Below, piece after piece: positions 11,230-21,789 of a stretch of DNA of 64,000 bases. A program made the translations under genes and the position numbers. Every line of letters begins with the position of its first letter. Position 1 is the stretch's first letter. Under the pieces are notes generated by a model. It saw only the letters and a program-made list of their open reading frames with translations. It did no database searches and was not told the DNA's origin. Origin of the DNA: Rhineura floridana (taxonomy: Eukaryota > Chordata > Lepidosauria > Squamata > Rhineuridae); NCBI RefSeq assembly GCF_030035675.1, contig NC_084480.1, positions 1,587,501 through 1,651,500 on the forward strand, read 5' to 3'.

Positions 11230-11525
11230 GGGGCAAGGGCCCAGTGGCAGAGTACCTGCAGAAGGTCCCAGGCTCTGTCCAGTGGCATCTCCAGGTAGGG
11301 CTGAAGCCCTGGGGAGCGCCTGCCAGTCAGTGTCAACCAGACACAGCTAGCCTGGTGTGCCTTGCAGATGCTGTTGAGACTCCCAGGTCCCATTACCCCA
11401 TCCAGCATAGCCAGTGGTCAGGAACGATGGGAACTCTAGTCCAACGGCAGCTGGAGGCTACCCCTGGGGGCAGTGCTGGGCTCGGTGGGCCAGGGGTCTG
11501 CCTTGACATGAGGGCAGCTTCCTGG
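11230..11525 (+). mobile_element. tRNA-derived SINE (family S1), interrupted
   Basis: The head 'gggcaagggcccagtggcag' and 'gcagaaggtcccagg' matches family S1, and the body has 'gcctgccagtcagtgt'. The tail ('ggtctgccttgacatgagg', 'gcagcttcctgg') appears only after about 11,470. A fold-back F1 fragment lies between the two halves. Confidence 0.65.
11399..11467. repeat. Fold-back F1 fragment inside a SINE
   Basis: 'atccagcatagccagtggtc' and 'gatgggaactctagtccaac' match the F1 core. It sits between the body and the tail of the S1 SINE at 11,230-11,525, so it probably entered after that SINE. Confidence 0.55.
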
Positions 11526-11754
11526 CTTCCATCTTTACTTCTGTGCTCAGTTTCCTGATCTTCTGACCAAACTGTTGGTTTCACTTGGCAAAATAATGCT
11601 GTTCAAGTCCAGTGGCAAGTTATAGTTTATCATTTCCTTTCTGTGCTCAAGTACTGACCCCCAGAATTTTTTACTGTGTGGAGATGTCCAATAGGTATGA
11701 CCTATGTCTATCCATATTGAATTATATCTCCAGCAAATAACCCAGGATATTAGT

Positions 11755-11818
11755 TTCTTTCATTTACATCCCACCCTTCTGCCCAAAGGAAGCCCAGGGA
11801 GGTGCTGATGTGGCTTAA
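11755..11818 (-). mobile_element. L2 3' end fragment, antisense
   Basis: 'catcccacccttctgcccaa' followed by 'ggaagcccagggaggtgct' is the reverse complement of the L2 end signature (ccctgggct...aagggtgggat). Only the terminal ~60 bp is present. Confidence 0.5.
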
Positions 11819-11850
11819 CTGTAGTGGAGTAAGATACGCCTGTGAATCGG

Positions 11851-11955
11851 GAGTGGGGAACCGTTGGCCCTCCAGCTGTCGCTGAACTATAACTCCCATC
11901 AGCCTCAGCAAGCATGGCCAATAGCTAGGGATGATGGGAGTTGTAGTTCAGCAAC
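11851..11955. repeat. hAT-like fold-back MITE (family F1)
   Basis: Left arm 'gctgaactataactcccatc' pairs with right arm 'gatgggagttgtagttcagc' around 'agcctcagcaagcatggcc'. The arms are close to perfect over 20 bp, so a hairpin is obvious. Confidence 0.75.
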
Positions 11956-13177
11956 TACAACTTCTTTACTCCTGCTGTGCAAATCTTTCTTTTCTGTTTC
12001 ACACTTAATTTTAATTGTCGTACCAAGTTCCAAACCCATTTTTAACTAATTGCGGAAGTATTCCTTTGAAGATATTCCCCCCATTATTTCTTGATAAGCG
12101 TTTTGGGTTCTGATAACCTTCTATATAAATTGCTTAATAATCCTTTTGACTGGGGAAATGGAACAAAGCTCTCAAAAGCCGTGTTGTCTCTCCATGGACC
12201 ACACCTCTTCGACAACAGGTGAGCCATTTGGTGCACCTGACAATATTGAAATAATGGGAGTTGATAACTGACCTGCTTCCTCTGTTCCTTCTTGCAAAGT
12301 TGTTGTTACCCTTTGCCCAGGTTCACATGGCTTCTTTCCCTGGTGACCTTTTCTGTCTCTTGCCAGCTGTGCTGCTGCTGCTGAGTTGCCCTGACGGCCC
12401 ACAAGGACTTTGAGGTGGCCCAGGGTCAGAGCTCGAGCCTTAGCCCGTGATGGTGGGAGCCATTCCCCGACAGCCAGGCCGCTTCTGGGGAGTGCCGGGG
12501 TGGCAGGTGTCGCCATCCAGTTACACCAGTAACCACCTGCTGCTGGAGTGGGAGAGCAGGACAGCCTGTGGGAGAAGGAGGAGGAGGAGGAGGAGGGTTC
12601 ATCTGCAGAGGGGTGAGTGCTGGCTTGCTCCTCCTGTCCCTGGGCAAGCCCTCTTTGTGGGCTTCCCTTCTCCTCGTGGTGCCTTCGGCTGGCTTGCTGC
12701 CAGAAGGGCGTCAGGGTGGGCATTGCCCTGCTGGACTTCCCTGCTGTGACCTTTACCCCAGCTGCTCCTGCCCTGAACATCTTGAGCATTTGGCCGGGTT
12801 CGTCATGGGTGGGAGGGCACTGGAGGAGCGTAGCCCGGGGGGGTCCCAGCACCAGTCCCAAGGAATTTCCCCCCTGGTCTTCAGCTAAGAGCCTCCCGGG
12901 GCCGAGGAGGATGGACATAGGCCAGCTAGTGATCTGAGGCGCTCTCTGTGCCCAGGAGACGCCAAGAGGAGACCTCTGGCAGACTCCGGGGTTGGCCACT
13001 GTTGCCGTTTACAGGATGGAAGAGTCCAGGCCCTTGGCTGAAGGCGGGAGCCGCTATATGGTGCTGTAATGCTCCTCTGAAAAAGGAAGCATGTTGGCAG
13101 TGAGCACTCCCTCTGGGTCCTTCTCGGCCTGACTCTCTTTTGTGTGGGTACTGAAGCCTATTCCCAGATGGCTTACA
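11956..13177. other. Probable ATOSB 5' intron; long antisense frame of unknown meaning
   Basis: A 275-codon frame runs on the minus strand at 12,172-12,999. It is Ser/Pro/Ala-rich, includes a poly-Ser run made by a GGA microsatellite (about 12,574-12,597), and shows no domain I recognise. I treat it as chance, but it is the longest unexplained frame in the window. Confidence 0.35.
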
Positions 13178-13293
13178 CCAGCCTTTGCCAACCTGGTGCC
13201 CACCAGATCTTTTGGACTACAATTTGCATCGGGTGTGCTGGCTGCGGCTGATGGGAGTTGTAGTCCAAAACATCGTGAGATTGGCGAAGGCTG
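13178..13293. repeat. Fold-back MITE (family F1) just upstream of ATOSB coding exon 1
   Basis: Left arm 'ccagcctttgccaacct' pairs with right arm 'gattggcgaaggctg', and inner 'ttttggactacaa' pairs with 'ttgtagtccaaaa', around 'gctggctgcggctgatggga'. It is about 116 bp and ends 186 bp before the inferred acceptor of the first coding exon. Confidence 0.75.
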
Positions 13294-13479
13294 ATGTACA
13301 GTGTATACAAAGCTGGCAAGACAGGAAGGGTGTGTGTGTGTGCGGGGGAAGAGTTTGGGAACAGGATCTGGAAAAACCTGCATTGCACCAGAGGATCGGG
13401 GCTGAAGTGGGAGGGGGCGCCTTGGGCAGATGCCCCTGGAACTGAGGAGGCTTCTCACTGCCCCCCCTCCTCCTTCCAG

Positions 13480-13573
13480 ATGCGGCCATGAAGCACGCTT
13501 CCTAGCAGGCTGCTGGTTCCAGACACCCTAACCCCGTGGCACTTTAGCGCCTGTCCCTCCACCGCCACGCCCC
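13480..13573 (+). promoter_or_regulatory. ATOSB: ATOSB 5'UTR segment with two overlapping uORFs
   Basis: A pyrimidine tract ending ttccag places an acceptor at 13,478-13,479, so this 94-bp leader belongs to the first coding exon. It opens with ATG: uORF 1 (13,480-13,491) codes M-R-P-stop. uORF 2 starts at 13,488 inside it, in another frame, and codes M-K-H-A-S-stop (to 13,505). An in-frame stop TAA at 13,529-13,531 precedes the main ATG. Such short uORFs usually lower translation of the main frame; that is inference here. Confidence 0.6.
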
Positions 13574-16500
13574 ATGCGGCACATCAACCCTGAGCCAGGC
13601 CTCCTCCCCCAGGAGTGCAGCTCAGACACGAGCCAGCAGGAGGAGGAGGGCGAGGAGCCACACCCCTGGCGCCGGCACCATGAGGTCCTGATGGGCTGCA
13701 GCCCCCCGGAGTTGACGTGCCAGAAGGTTTACCAGGTCTCCATCTTCTCCCCGCTGGCTGGCTGCTCCCGACCTTCAGAGCAGAGGTCACCCGGGCGGCA
13801 GCCCATCAAGCGGGCCTGCCCAGAGCCCCAGCGGGCAGCTGAGGGCACGTGGGATGCCAAGAGAGGTCATTGGGAGGGTGATGACGCCATTGAAGATGGG
13901 CTCCTGGTGGATGAGCTCTCCCTGGGGGGGGCAGCCCAGCACTTCTCCCACAGCGGCCTCCGGGTGGTGGAGCATCGCCGGGAGGGTGGCCCCAGCGCCA
14001 CACAGGCACCGCACACACCTTGCGACACTTTGCACACAAGAGACTGCGCCCCTGCCTTGCCGGGGGGTGGCCCCATGGACTGTGGCCCCGCCCGGAGGCA
14101 AGAGGAGAACAGGGCCCAGCAGGACAAGGGGGCTGCCAGCCAGACTTTCCTACTTGATCCTGATTTGCACAACCTTGCACATCAGTCCCAGCCGGGCCAA
14201 CCGCCGCTGGTGGCCTGCGGGCACACGGTGCCTGCCACTCCACCGGCAGCTCAGGGCTCCGACACCAACGGGCTGGGGTCTGCTGAGAAGACACCAAGCG
14301 CCAGCGCCCAGCTTCCTGGAGGCGCCTGCCCAGCGAAGCGGAAGCTGCTGCCCTCGGTGGAAGGAGCGCCTGACACGGGCTCTGAGGATGAGAGCCTGCC
14401 ACCAGCACGGAAGAAGAAGAGGGCCCCTCAGTGCCCCCCTGTGCCAGCCTCCTGCCGCAGCACTGATGCCAAGGGCGCCCCCTTCTGGAACCACCTGCTT
14501 CCTGCAGCCAAGGTGAGCAGGTTGCTGGCTGTGGGAGTGGGCGGGGGCAGGTGAAGAGGGCGGTGCCTCCTCTGGATAGGTGTGGGGAGGTAGGGGAAGC
14601 AGGGTGGGAGGGGAGCTTGAAACATTTTGGGGAGAAAGCCAGCCTTTTGTCATACCAAAAAGGGACTGTTAAATATTTTGTCTTGCAAGGAAGACCTAAT
14701 CTAGTTCGATTCTGTCTGTTTCTCTGCAACAAGCGCCTCTTTTGTACTTGCCTGCTGATGTCAGGAGAAGTTTATTTTACATATTATATCTGAGTTGCTG
14801 AGGCTGGAGAAGCTGGAAGGTACCTAGAAATGTTAATGCTGGCATGGGGGAATTTTATTTTTCCAGCCTTCAGAATAAATGAGTTTGGCATTGCTGGTCA
14901 AATAAATGCAGCATCTGCCTTTGTTTCCCCCAAAGTGGGTAGCTGGGTGGGGAGAACCTAGCTTGCACCCCAAAAGCCTAGAATAAGCAGCTTCAGTTTA
15001 CCTGGTGCTCCTCCTTTGAGGCATCCAGCGTGGTCACCTGTCTCCTTCCTGCCTAAGCTCTGCCCTGTGGGAGAGTAGGAAATGCACTCTGCAGAGGTTC
15101 AGATGAACCCTATCTCCATGTTTCTTCCTGTATACCAAGGAGCAGGGGTTCTCTTCACTCTTGACTCCTCAGCAGCTGGAGGACAGCTGTGGCCCCCTCT
15201 CCCATGCCTGTCCCTTCCCAAGCTCCACGTCCATTTCTCTTCTCCATGCCAGGGAGGGCACTGCCTGGTCACGGAGCATGTGATCTGCCTGCCTCCCTCC
15301 CTGGAATAGCCCAGTTGCATGGACGCTCTGCGGCTGGGCCTCTGGCCGGCATCTGTCCAGGTTTCAGCTTTGCTCCGTGGCCCCAGCCGTGGCCGAGGCT
15401 CCTGCAGTCCCAGCGGCTGCTGTAGCATGGGATGCTGTTGAGTCCTGCCTCTAGCAGGTGGGTGGGGCTCAGTTGGTGGTGTCTTGTGGGCAGTGGCCGG
15501 CCACGGACATCCTGGCGATGCTGTGGGGGGGGGCAGGATCCCACCGTCCTCTTGTGCTTTGGCTTGGAGGGCATACTTGGGAGTCTCAGGCAGGTGCCTG
15601 GAGGAGAGGGAGCCGGCCAGATACTCTCACAGAAGTTGCTTCTGCCCCCCTTTTTCTTGCCTGCCTGCTCCCAGGGTGGGGGCATTTCCTGGGCTGTGCT
15701 CCTGCCCAGCTGTGCTTGTAGGGCATGGATGGGCATGTGGTTGTGTGGGCGGGGCTGGAGGTTGCCTTTTAGAGGGGCCGGCTGTGTGCTTGGAGGGTGC
15801 AGGCTCTGATCTCCCTCTTCGTGTTCCTCCTCCCTTGTTCCTCCTCTGATCCTGCCAGGGCTCAGGAAACAGCAGCGCTGCCAGCTGCCCCCTGAAGACC
15901 GGGCTGCGGCTCAAACAGTAAGTGGCCGCCTTGAGGCTTCTGCCCTTGGTCAGTCAGCGAACCACAGGCAGCTCCCAGAGCCATGGGGGCTCTGAGGACC
16001 AGAGGGTGCCGCTGCCGGCCCTTCCCTGTTTGCGGGGCATGGGGGGAGCGGGGCGTGGGCCGATGGCCTTGCTCCGTGCCGTGGGCTCTCCATCCCATGG
16101 CTGTCTCCTGTCACAATGGCGGGCAGCAGCCCTCCTGGTCTCTGCTTCCGAGGAGGCGCTGCCCAGCCCCATTGCCTGAGATCCTGCCAGGGAGGAGACT
16201 TGGATGGGCAGGTGTGGATTTGGGGGCATCCACTAGGACTGACTGCCCCCCCCACACCTTCTGCCCCTGACAGGAGACATCTCCACAGCAGCCTGCGCAG
16301 GAGTCTGGTGGGCAGCAGGCTCTCCACCACCCCCTGGGCCACAACCTCCACCAGCCGTGCCCTGCTGGGGAATTTTGAGGTAATGGAGTTGCCTTGAGCT
16401 GGGCTGGGGGTGTCAGGTGGGAGGAAGCGTTTCCTGTTGGACTCCCAGAAGGCGTCTCTGGGGAAACGGAAGAAAGCCGAGAGGCGTCTCTTCCCTAGGG

Positions 16501-19299
16501 AGACGGATGCTGCCTTCCCTTTGTTCTGGTGGGCAACTCCTCTTTCACAGCAGGGGCCCTGGAGCAAGGGCTGAACGGCCAGCAAATGTTGGCTCCTGCA
16601 AGGGCTGAGCTGGAAGCAAAGGGCACACGAGTTCTCTCACTCCCCCCCCCCCACGAATCCTGTGTCAAGAACAGTAGAGGGTTCGGCCTGGCACTGTCCT
16701 TTTCACCCACCTCCAGTGCCCACTGTGCTACCCAGCCAAAGGGCTCCTGGACCCCTTCCTGCTCTGCACAGGAGAGTGCCTGTGGGGGAGGCCTTTGCCA
16801 GAGTGCTCAAGAACCCTTTGCCTGAGGCTTGACCTACAGCTGAGGCACATGACAAAAGAGGGATCTGGGGGGCCTTCCTGGAGGCTAGACGGGAGGCCCC
16901 TGGGGTGCCTTTTGGATGCTGGGAGACCTCCCTCTGGTTGCCACTGTCTGTTCCTCCCTCCGCAGGAATCCATCCTGAAGGGGCGCTTCCCACCGTCTGG
17001 CCGGATCGAAGGTTTCACTGCAGAGATTGGGGCCAGTGGCTCCTACTGCCCTCAGCATGCCACCCTACCTGTGGAAGTCACCTATTTCGATATAGCAGAG
17101 CACAGCGCCCCCTCGCCCTTCCTGGTAAGCGGCTCACACTGAAGGGATGATGGAGGAGGAAGGCGTGTGCGCGCATGCGCTCTTAATCCCCGTGGAGTGC
17201 ATGGTGGGGTGGGGAATGATTAGAATTTGCTTTGGGACAAGGGTGAGCAGCGGCCCTCAGACCTGCAGGGCTGAGTTGATCTGGGCGCAGTCTGTGATGT
17301 GGAACCCCCAAGATCTTTCAGTGGGGGGGGCACAGCTGTTGCTCCCACTGGCACTGTGACCTGGGTTAGAGAGGGGTTTAGTGAGACCAGCGTTCCTGCC
17401 TTGGCTGAACTCGCTGTAGAACGCACTGCATTGAATGTAGCCGGTGGATTGCTGTTTCCGACGCCCACAGCATTCCCTGGGTTTGTCGCTCCCCAAGCTA
17501 CAAAGTGATGTGTAATTGGCTGCCGTAATCTGGGCAGCCTCCCTGGATGCTCTCTTCCCACTCCTTCCACTGCGCCCCTCCTGCCCCCCAATCAAGAGTC
17601 CCCTCCAGCCTTGCCTCCTGGTTCATCTGCCTCTCTCTCTGCTCTAGGGAGTCATTGATTTGGAAGCCTTGGGCAAGAAGGGCTACAGTATTCCCAAAAC
17701 AGGCACCATCCAAGTGGTGAGTTGTGGGAGGGAGGGAGGGTGCTTCAGCTTGAGGCTGGCAGGTGGGCAGTTTGGGGCTTGGATCCTGTGTGTGTGAGAG
17801 AGAGAGTGACAGTGTGAGAGAGTGTGAGTGGGAGAGGGAGTGTGTGGGAGAGGGAGAGGGAGAGAAGGGAGGTAATGGCTGTGCTGACCCAGGATTTGGG
17901 TGGGGCCTCCAGAGACCCCTTGCAATGCCTCCCTCCATTGCGGGAAGCCCATGGGAGCGGTCCTCCCTTCGGCCCCAATGACTAACTCCCTCTGCTGTTC
18001 CAGACCTTATTCAACCCCAACAAGACAGTAGTGAAGATGTTCCTGGTGACCTACGACCTCCATGACATGCCAGCCAACCACATCACCTTCCTGCGCCATC
18101 GTATCTTCCTGGTGCCCGTTGGTGAGGAGCCCGGCCCCAGCCCGGCCCCCGGGGAGCTGCCCAGGAGGGTGCTCTGTTACCTGATGCACCTGAGGTAAGG
18201 ACGATGGAAGGAAGGAGCATAAGGATGTGCTGACTTAAAAAATCATGCTGGCGCTGGCTCCCTGGGGTGCCCAGGCACGTCCTTGGCCACCCTGCTCCCA
18301 CTGTTACAGGATTTTGGCCGGACTTGGAGAGAACACCCCACTAAGCCACTGCTGTGCCTGGACATTTTTAAGATAATTTGTGCAATTAGTAAGAATCCTT
18401 CTTTTAAAAAAAGGAAAGGAAATTTGCGTGCTTTTGGGTCCTGAATTTATTTGTGCCCTCTATCACGTCCCTCATTTGCATGGCATGCTCCCTCCAATTG
18501 CCTTGGGTGGGGGGAGGCTGCTCCCCACAGCACCCACATGGTGCCTGTCTTGGAAACCATCTGGTGCAATGGCAGCCATCTTGACTTCAGCCAGTCCTGG
18601 CATCCTCTAGCGCACAATTTTGTGGCTCTTTTTCCTTAAAAGATTGCAAGGAAATAGCAGCCATTTCAAATATGTCTGGATTCATCATGGGAGAGCCATG
18701 CAATCTCTCCCTTTCAGGAACAAAAGGTTTGCCCTGCGGGTCTGGCCTTGGCACTCCCTACAGCCTGGGCCAAGCACCTTTTATTTTTGAGAGCTGGGTC
18801 TGGCCCATGCCCCTGGGCTCTGATCCGATTGGAGGATCTGGTACTGTCCTGTCTACAGGCCACCCCCGGGCTCACCCCCCGGCGGGCAAAGTACTGTAGG
18901 TCAGTTGCAGAGCATCTGCGTGCTCACAGAAAGGCCCAGGTTCAATCCTCCGTGGCATCTCAAGGCAGGGCGGGGAGGAGAGCCCTTGCCTGAAACCTCG
19001 CAGAGCCTCTGTCAGGCACCACGGAGAACCCTGAGCGAGATGGACAAAGGGCTGACTAGGTGCAAGGCGGCTTCCACAGTTGCCGTGTGTTTTCCACCCA
19101 TTTTGTCCCAGAATGATCTCTGAACGATACTGCCTCCATTCGCAGGTTCCAGAGCTCCAAGTCGGGGAAGATTTACCTGCATGACAACATCCGGCTGCTC
19201 TTCTCGCGCAAGTCGATTGAGATAGACTCGGGGATCCCCTATGAACTGAAGTCCTTCACAGAACTCCCACGCAACCCTCGTTACTCTCCACGGGCCTGA
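13574..19299 (+). CDS. ATOSB: Atos homolog protein B (FAM214B), 7 coding exons, 558 aa
   Basis: Coding exons: 13,574-14,512; 15,859-15,917; 16,274-16,379; 16,966-17,124; 17,648-17,716; 18,004-18,194; 19,146-19,299 (stop TGA 19,297). Phases join without a break. The start MRHINPEPG is like human MRHVQAEPS and has an in-frame stop upstream. The first 313 residues are disordered and Pro/Ser-rich, with conserved islands YQVSIFSP, QHFSH.GL.VVE, CDTLHTRD and AKGAPFWNHLLP. From residue 363 comes the conserved Atos block (LLGNFE, GRFPPSG, GFTAEIGASGSYCPQH), then the C-terminal 'chromosome segregation' domain (VKMFLVTYDLHDMPA, FLRHRIFLVPV, LLFSRKS, PYEL, NPRYSP). Family knowledge: nuclear transcriptional regulator related to Drosophila atossa. 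Human protein is 538 aa; the extra length lies mainly in the disordered half and in a Pro/Gly insert after VPVGEE. Confidence 0.95.
14513..15858 (+). other. ATOSB intron after first coding exon
   Basis: Donor aag|gtgagc, acceptor cctgccag|gg. The 1.3 kb contains no exon, named repeat or other feature that I can support. Confidence 0.7.
17125..17647 (+). other. ATOSB intron between exons 4 and 5
   Basis: Donor cctg|gtaagc, acceptor tgctctag|gg. No named repeat was recognised. A separate GA/GT-rich microsatellite (about 17,788-17,866) lies in the next intron (17,717-18,003). Confidence 0.7.
17788..17866. repeat. GT/GA microsatellite in ATOSB intron
   Basis: An imperfect run of tgtgtgtgagagagagagtg units followed by gggagagggag units. 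The opposite strand is CT/CA-rich. Likely to vary in length between individuals. Confidence 0.8.
18195..19145 (+). other. Last ATOSB intron
   Basis: Donor ctgag|gtaagg, acceptor attcgcag|gtt. The right third is occupied by an S1 SINE (18,885-19,080). The rest shows nothing recognisable. Confidence 0.7.
18885..19080 (+). mobile_element. tRNA-derived SINE (family S1) in last ATOSB intron
   Basis: Head 'gtaggtcagttgcagagcat', B box 'aggttcaatcc', body 'ccttgcctgaaacc' and 'gagcctctgtcaggcacc', tail 'gagatggacaaagggctga' and 'aaggcggcttcc'. Sense orientation relative to the gene; ends about 65 bp before the acceptor of exon 7. Confidence 0.75.
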
Positions 19300-20870
19300 G
19301 GGAGGGAGGGTGGCTGGATGGGGGAGAGCCGCACGTGGAGCCACCAGCACTTTGCCGGATGAAGAAAGGAGCCAGAGAGAACCGGGGGCTGGGCTGGAGG
19401 GAGGCCGCCGTCCCTGCAAAGGCTGAGCTGTGTGTGTTGCGTGTTGTCAGTGCTTGGTCTGGAGAAAGGCCTGCGCCCAGCCCGGGCCACAAATGCAAAG
19501 CGTCTCAAGCTCTACTTCTGGTGCCCTGTGCCATTGTGCGGGGGCCAAGAGGGTACCGGAGAAGGGGCGGGGGGCTGCTACCTGGGGGAAGGGGGCTCTG
19601 ATGTCAGGATTTGGGGCCACCTGAGTTAAGGGGAGGGTGATATATAGGTTGAAAGTGGGGAGCAATGAAAGGTCTTGGGGGGGAAGAGTAAAGAGACTGA
19701 TTGCAGCCTTGACATGCAGAGTAGAGCCCCGCATGTAGGCTGACATCTGGGCTGGAAAGCTCAGGTTGTTGCATGAGTTGCTGATGTATTTGGGGAGTTG
19801 AGGCCTCAAAGCCTCGCCTGTCCAAGCTTATTGTGATGCCTCTTGAGGAGAGGAAAAGGCCCGTGGAGGCCCGTGTGTGCCAGGGAGCAAGAGGGTAGCC
19901 CCGTGCTTGCTTGTAGCTGCAGCTTTCCTGGGTCTGGCGCACGGAGGGAGGGTGCCTCCTTCCCCCAGATGCTGGGCTCGTGTTCCTCTGCTTCCACGTG
20001 GCCACCCTCTCGCATTCACCCACCCCGTCTTCTGCCAGCCGGGCGAGACCTGAGGCCAGTCCCCTTGAGGCCTGAGGTGCAGCTGGCCCAGGTGGCCCAC
20101 GGCTGCAGCACAGGCAGGGAACCCAGATGCAGCGCGATTCAAGGCATTGCCGGGGAAGGGCCCTGCTCCCCATGCTGCTGCGGTCCCAAGAGGGGGGACA
20201 CAGAAGGCTCGTCTTGGCAGGGGGGTTTTTTGGGGGGGGGTTTCCTGAATGGCTGAACGAGTGTCGCTGCTGTGACTCAAAGCCTTGAATCGAGATCATT
20301 GCCCCCTTTCCCCACCTCAGGTTGAAGAGGTAAATGGTGCCAAACTAGATGATGTTGCCATGGATGGGGGGAGGGAACGTGAGCAGAGTTGAGGTTGGTT
20401 TGGGACTCTTGCATGGTGGTTTCCCTGTATTATTTTGTTTTTAAAAAAACAAGTTTCTTGGGGGTCATAAATGCTGCCTTTGCAATCACCCTAAGGTCTG
20501 TGTGACTCTTCCCCATTTCAGAGGGGGATGGGGGATGCAGGGGCAATTTGCACCATTTCAGAAAGAAGAGAGGCATTCTTGCTTCCGTGAAGGATTTTGG
20601 CCTGGCTACCACAGCCTTTGAGGAGGAGGGGTGTCAATTCCTCCACCCTCCCTTCTGAACTGCCCCATTCTCCCTGGACCTTTTTGGTTTGAGTTGCATC
20701 TCCTCCCACATCCTTCTCCCAGGATGCAGCAGTGATGGGGAGAGGAGAGGTGCAACAATTGTAGACACTTGAAAATATTTATATTTTAAAAAAAGACAGA
20801 AAGAACTGTACCTGATACTTTCTCTCTTTTTTTGAAAAGAAAATTCTATAAATGTGTGTTTGGAAATGGT
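19300..20870 (+). other. ATOSB: ATOSB 3'UTR (end uncertain)
   Basis: Follows the stop directly and has no competing gene. No AATAAA was found. The best candidate end is TATAAA at 20,847-20,852, a known weaker poly(A) variant, followed by a GT-rich stretch (gtgtgtttgg, ggtgtgtgtc). CATAAA near 20,466 is an earlier alternative. The true end needs cDNA. Confidence 0.45.
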
Positions 20871-21164
20871 GTGTGTCTTCATTTGTATTTGCGGTACTTT
20901 CTGACTTCCATTTAATGTTGAGGTGATCCCTGCAAAAGCAGGCTGTGCCTCCAGGCTGAAGAGCTCCCAGATTTAGACCCAGCTGGCCCTCAGAGACTGT
21001 GCAGCAACCTGGTTGAGAGTCAGGTGCTGACCCATTGCTGTCCGAGTAATCCCAGCCCAGTTGCCGCTGAATAGAAGACGTCAGTTCCCAAGTTAATTCG
21101 ACAGGACAATTCTTCCTATTTGCATCTGGATACAGGTCCTCTTTACCGTCAGGAGGTCCTTTTA

Positions 21165-21265
21165 TATCAGAGCCTGAGAGCAGCCGTGCTGGATCCAGGC
21201 ATGGTGGTCTTTCTAGTCCAACATCCTGCTTCCTACAGTGGCCAACCAGATGCCCATAGGAAGCT
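21165..21265 (-). mobile_element. CR1-clade LINE (family B) 3' end fragment, antisense
   Basis: 'gctggatccaggcatggtgg', 'tctagtccaacatcctgctt' and 'cagtggccaaccagatgccc' match the 3' end of the family-B LINE read antisense at 24,589-24,680. The tip is diverged. Confidence 0.6.
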
Positions 21266-21297
21266 TGCAATTAGTTTATAAATGGTATTCATAGTTT

Positions 21298-21358
21298 ATA
21301 AATGGGCTCCTGCTGGGAGGAAGGGCGGGATATAAATCAATCAATGAAACAATAATAT
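21298..21358 (+). mobile_element. L2 LINE 3' tip
   Basis: 'gggctcctgctgggaggaag' and 'ggcgggatataaatcaatca' are the L2 end signature with a short A/T tail. Only about 60 bp is present. Confidence 0.65.
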
Positions 21359-21789
21359 TCAGAGGTAGACTTCCTCTGTCCATGGACATCTACCTAGCTA
21401 ATAGCTATAGCTAGCTCTCTGTTGGTCCCCATATTGAAACTGGATGTGCACTCTCTTCGTGCATTCATAAAGCTCAATCTACGTATTTTCTTGATTACCC
21501 ACCAGCCTTGTCCCCACCCCTGCTTCCTAGGCAATGGCAGAGCTGCTGGTCAGCTGGATCAGGGGCTGCCATTGCACTTTCCCTGATGTCGCTGCCCATA
21601 CACAGTGGTCTACACTGCAATCCTGGCATCAGCCACGGCTCTACAAATGGCCCAGCCTATAATGTCCCGGGCAGGGGGCAGGGAGAAAGAAGGAAGATAT
21701 TGGGCTGTACTAGCCACAGGTAGCTGAAAAATAAGAAGGGAAGAACACAGTCTTCTCTGTACTGCCCAGTCTCCACTATATCAAAATTC

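Noticed and set aside
13806-14732. 308-codon minus-strand frame
   Set aside because: Shadow of ATOSB coding exon 1, whose plus frame matches the known protein.
17788-17866. Regular spacing resembling a CRISPR-like array
   Set aside because: It is a GA/GT microsatellite in an intron of a vertebrate gene.
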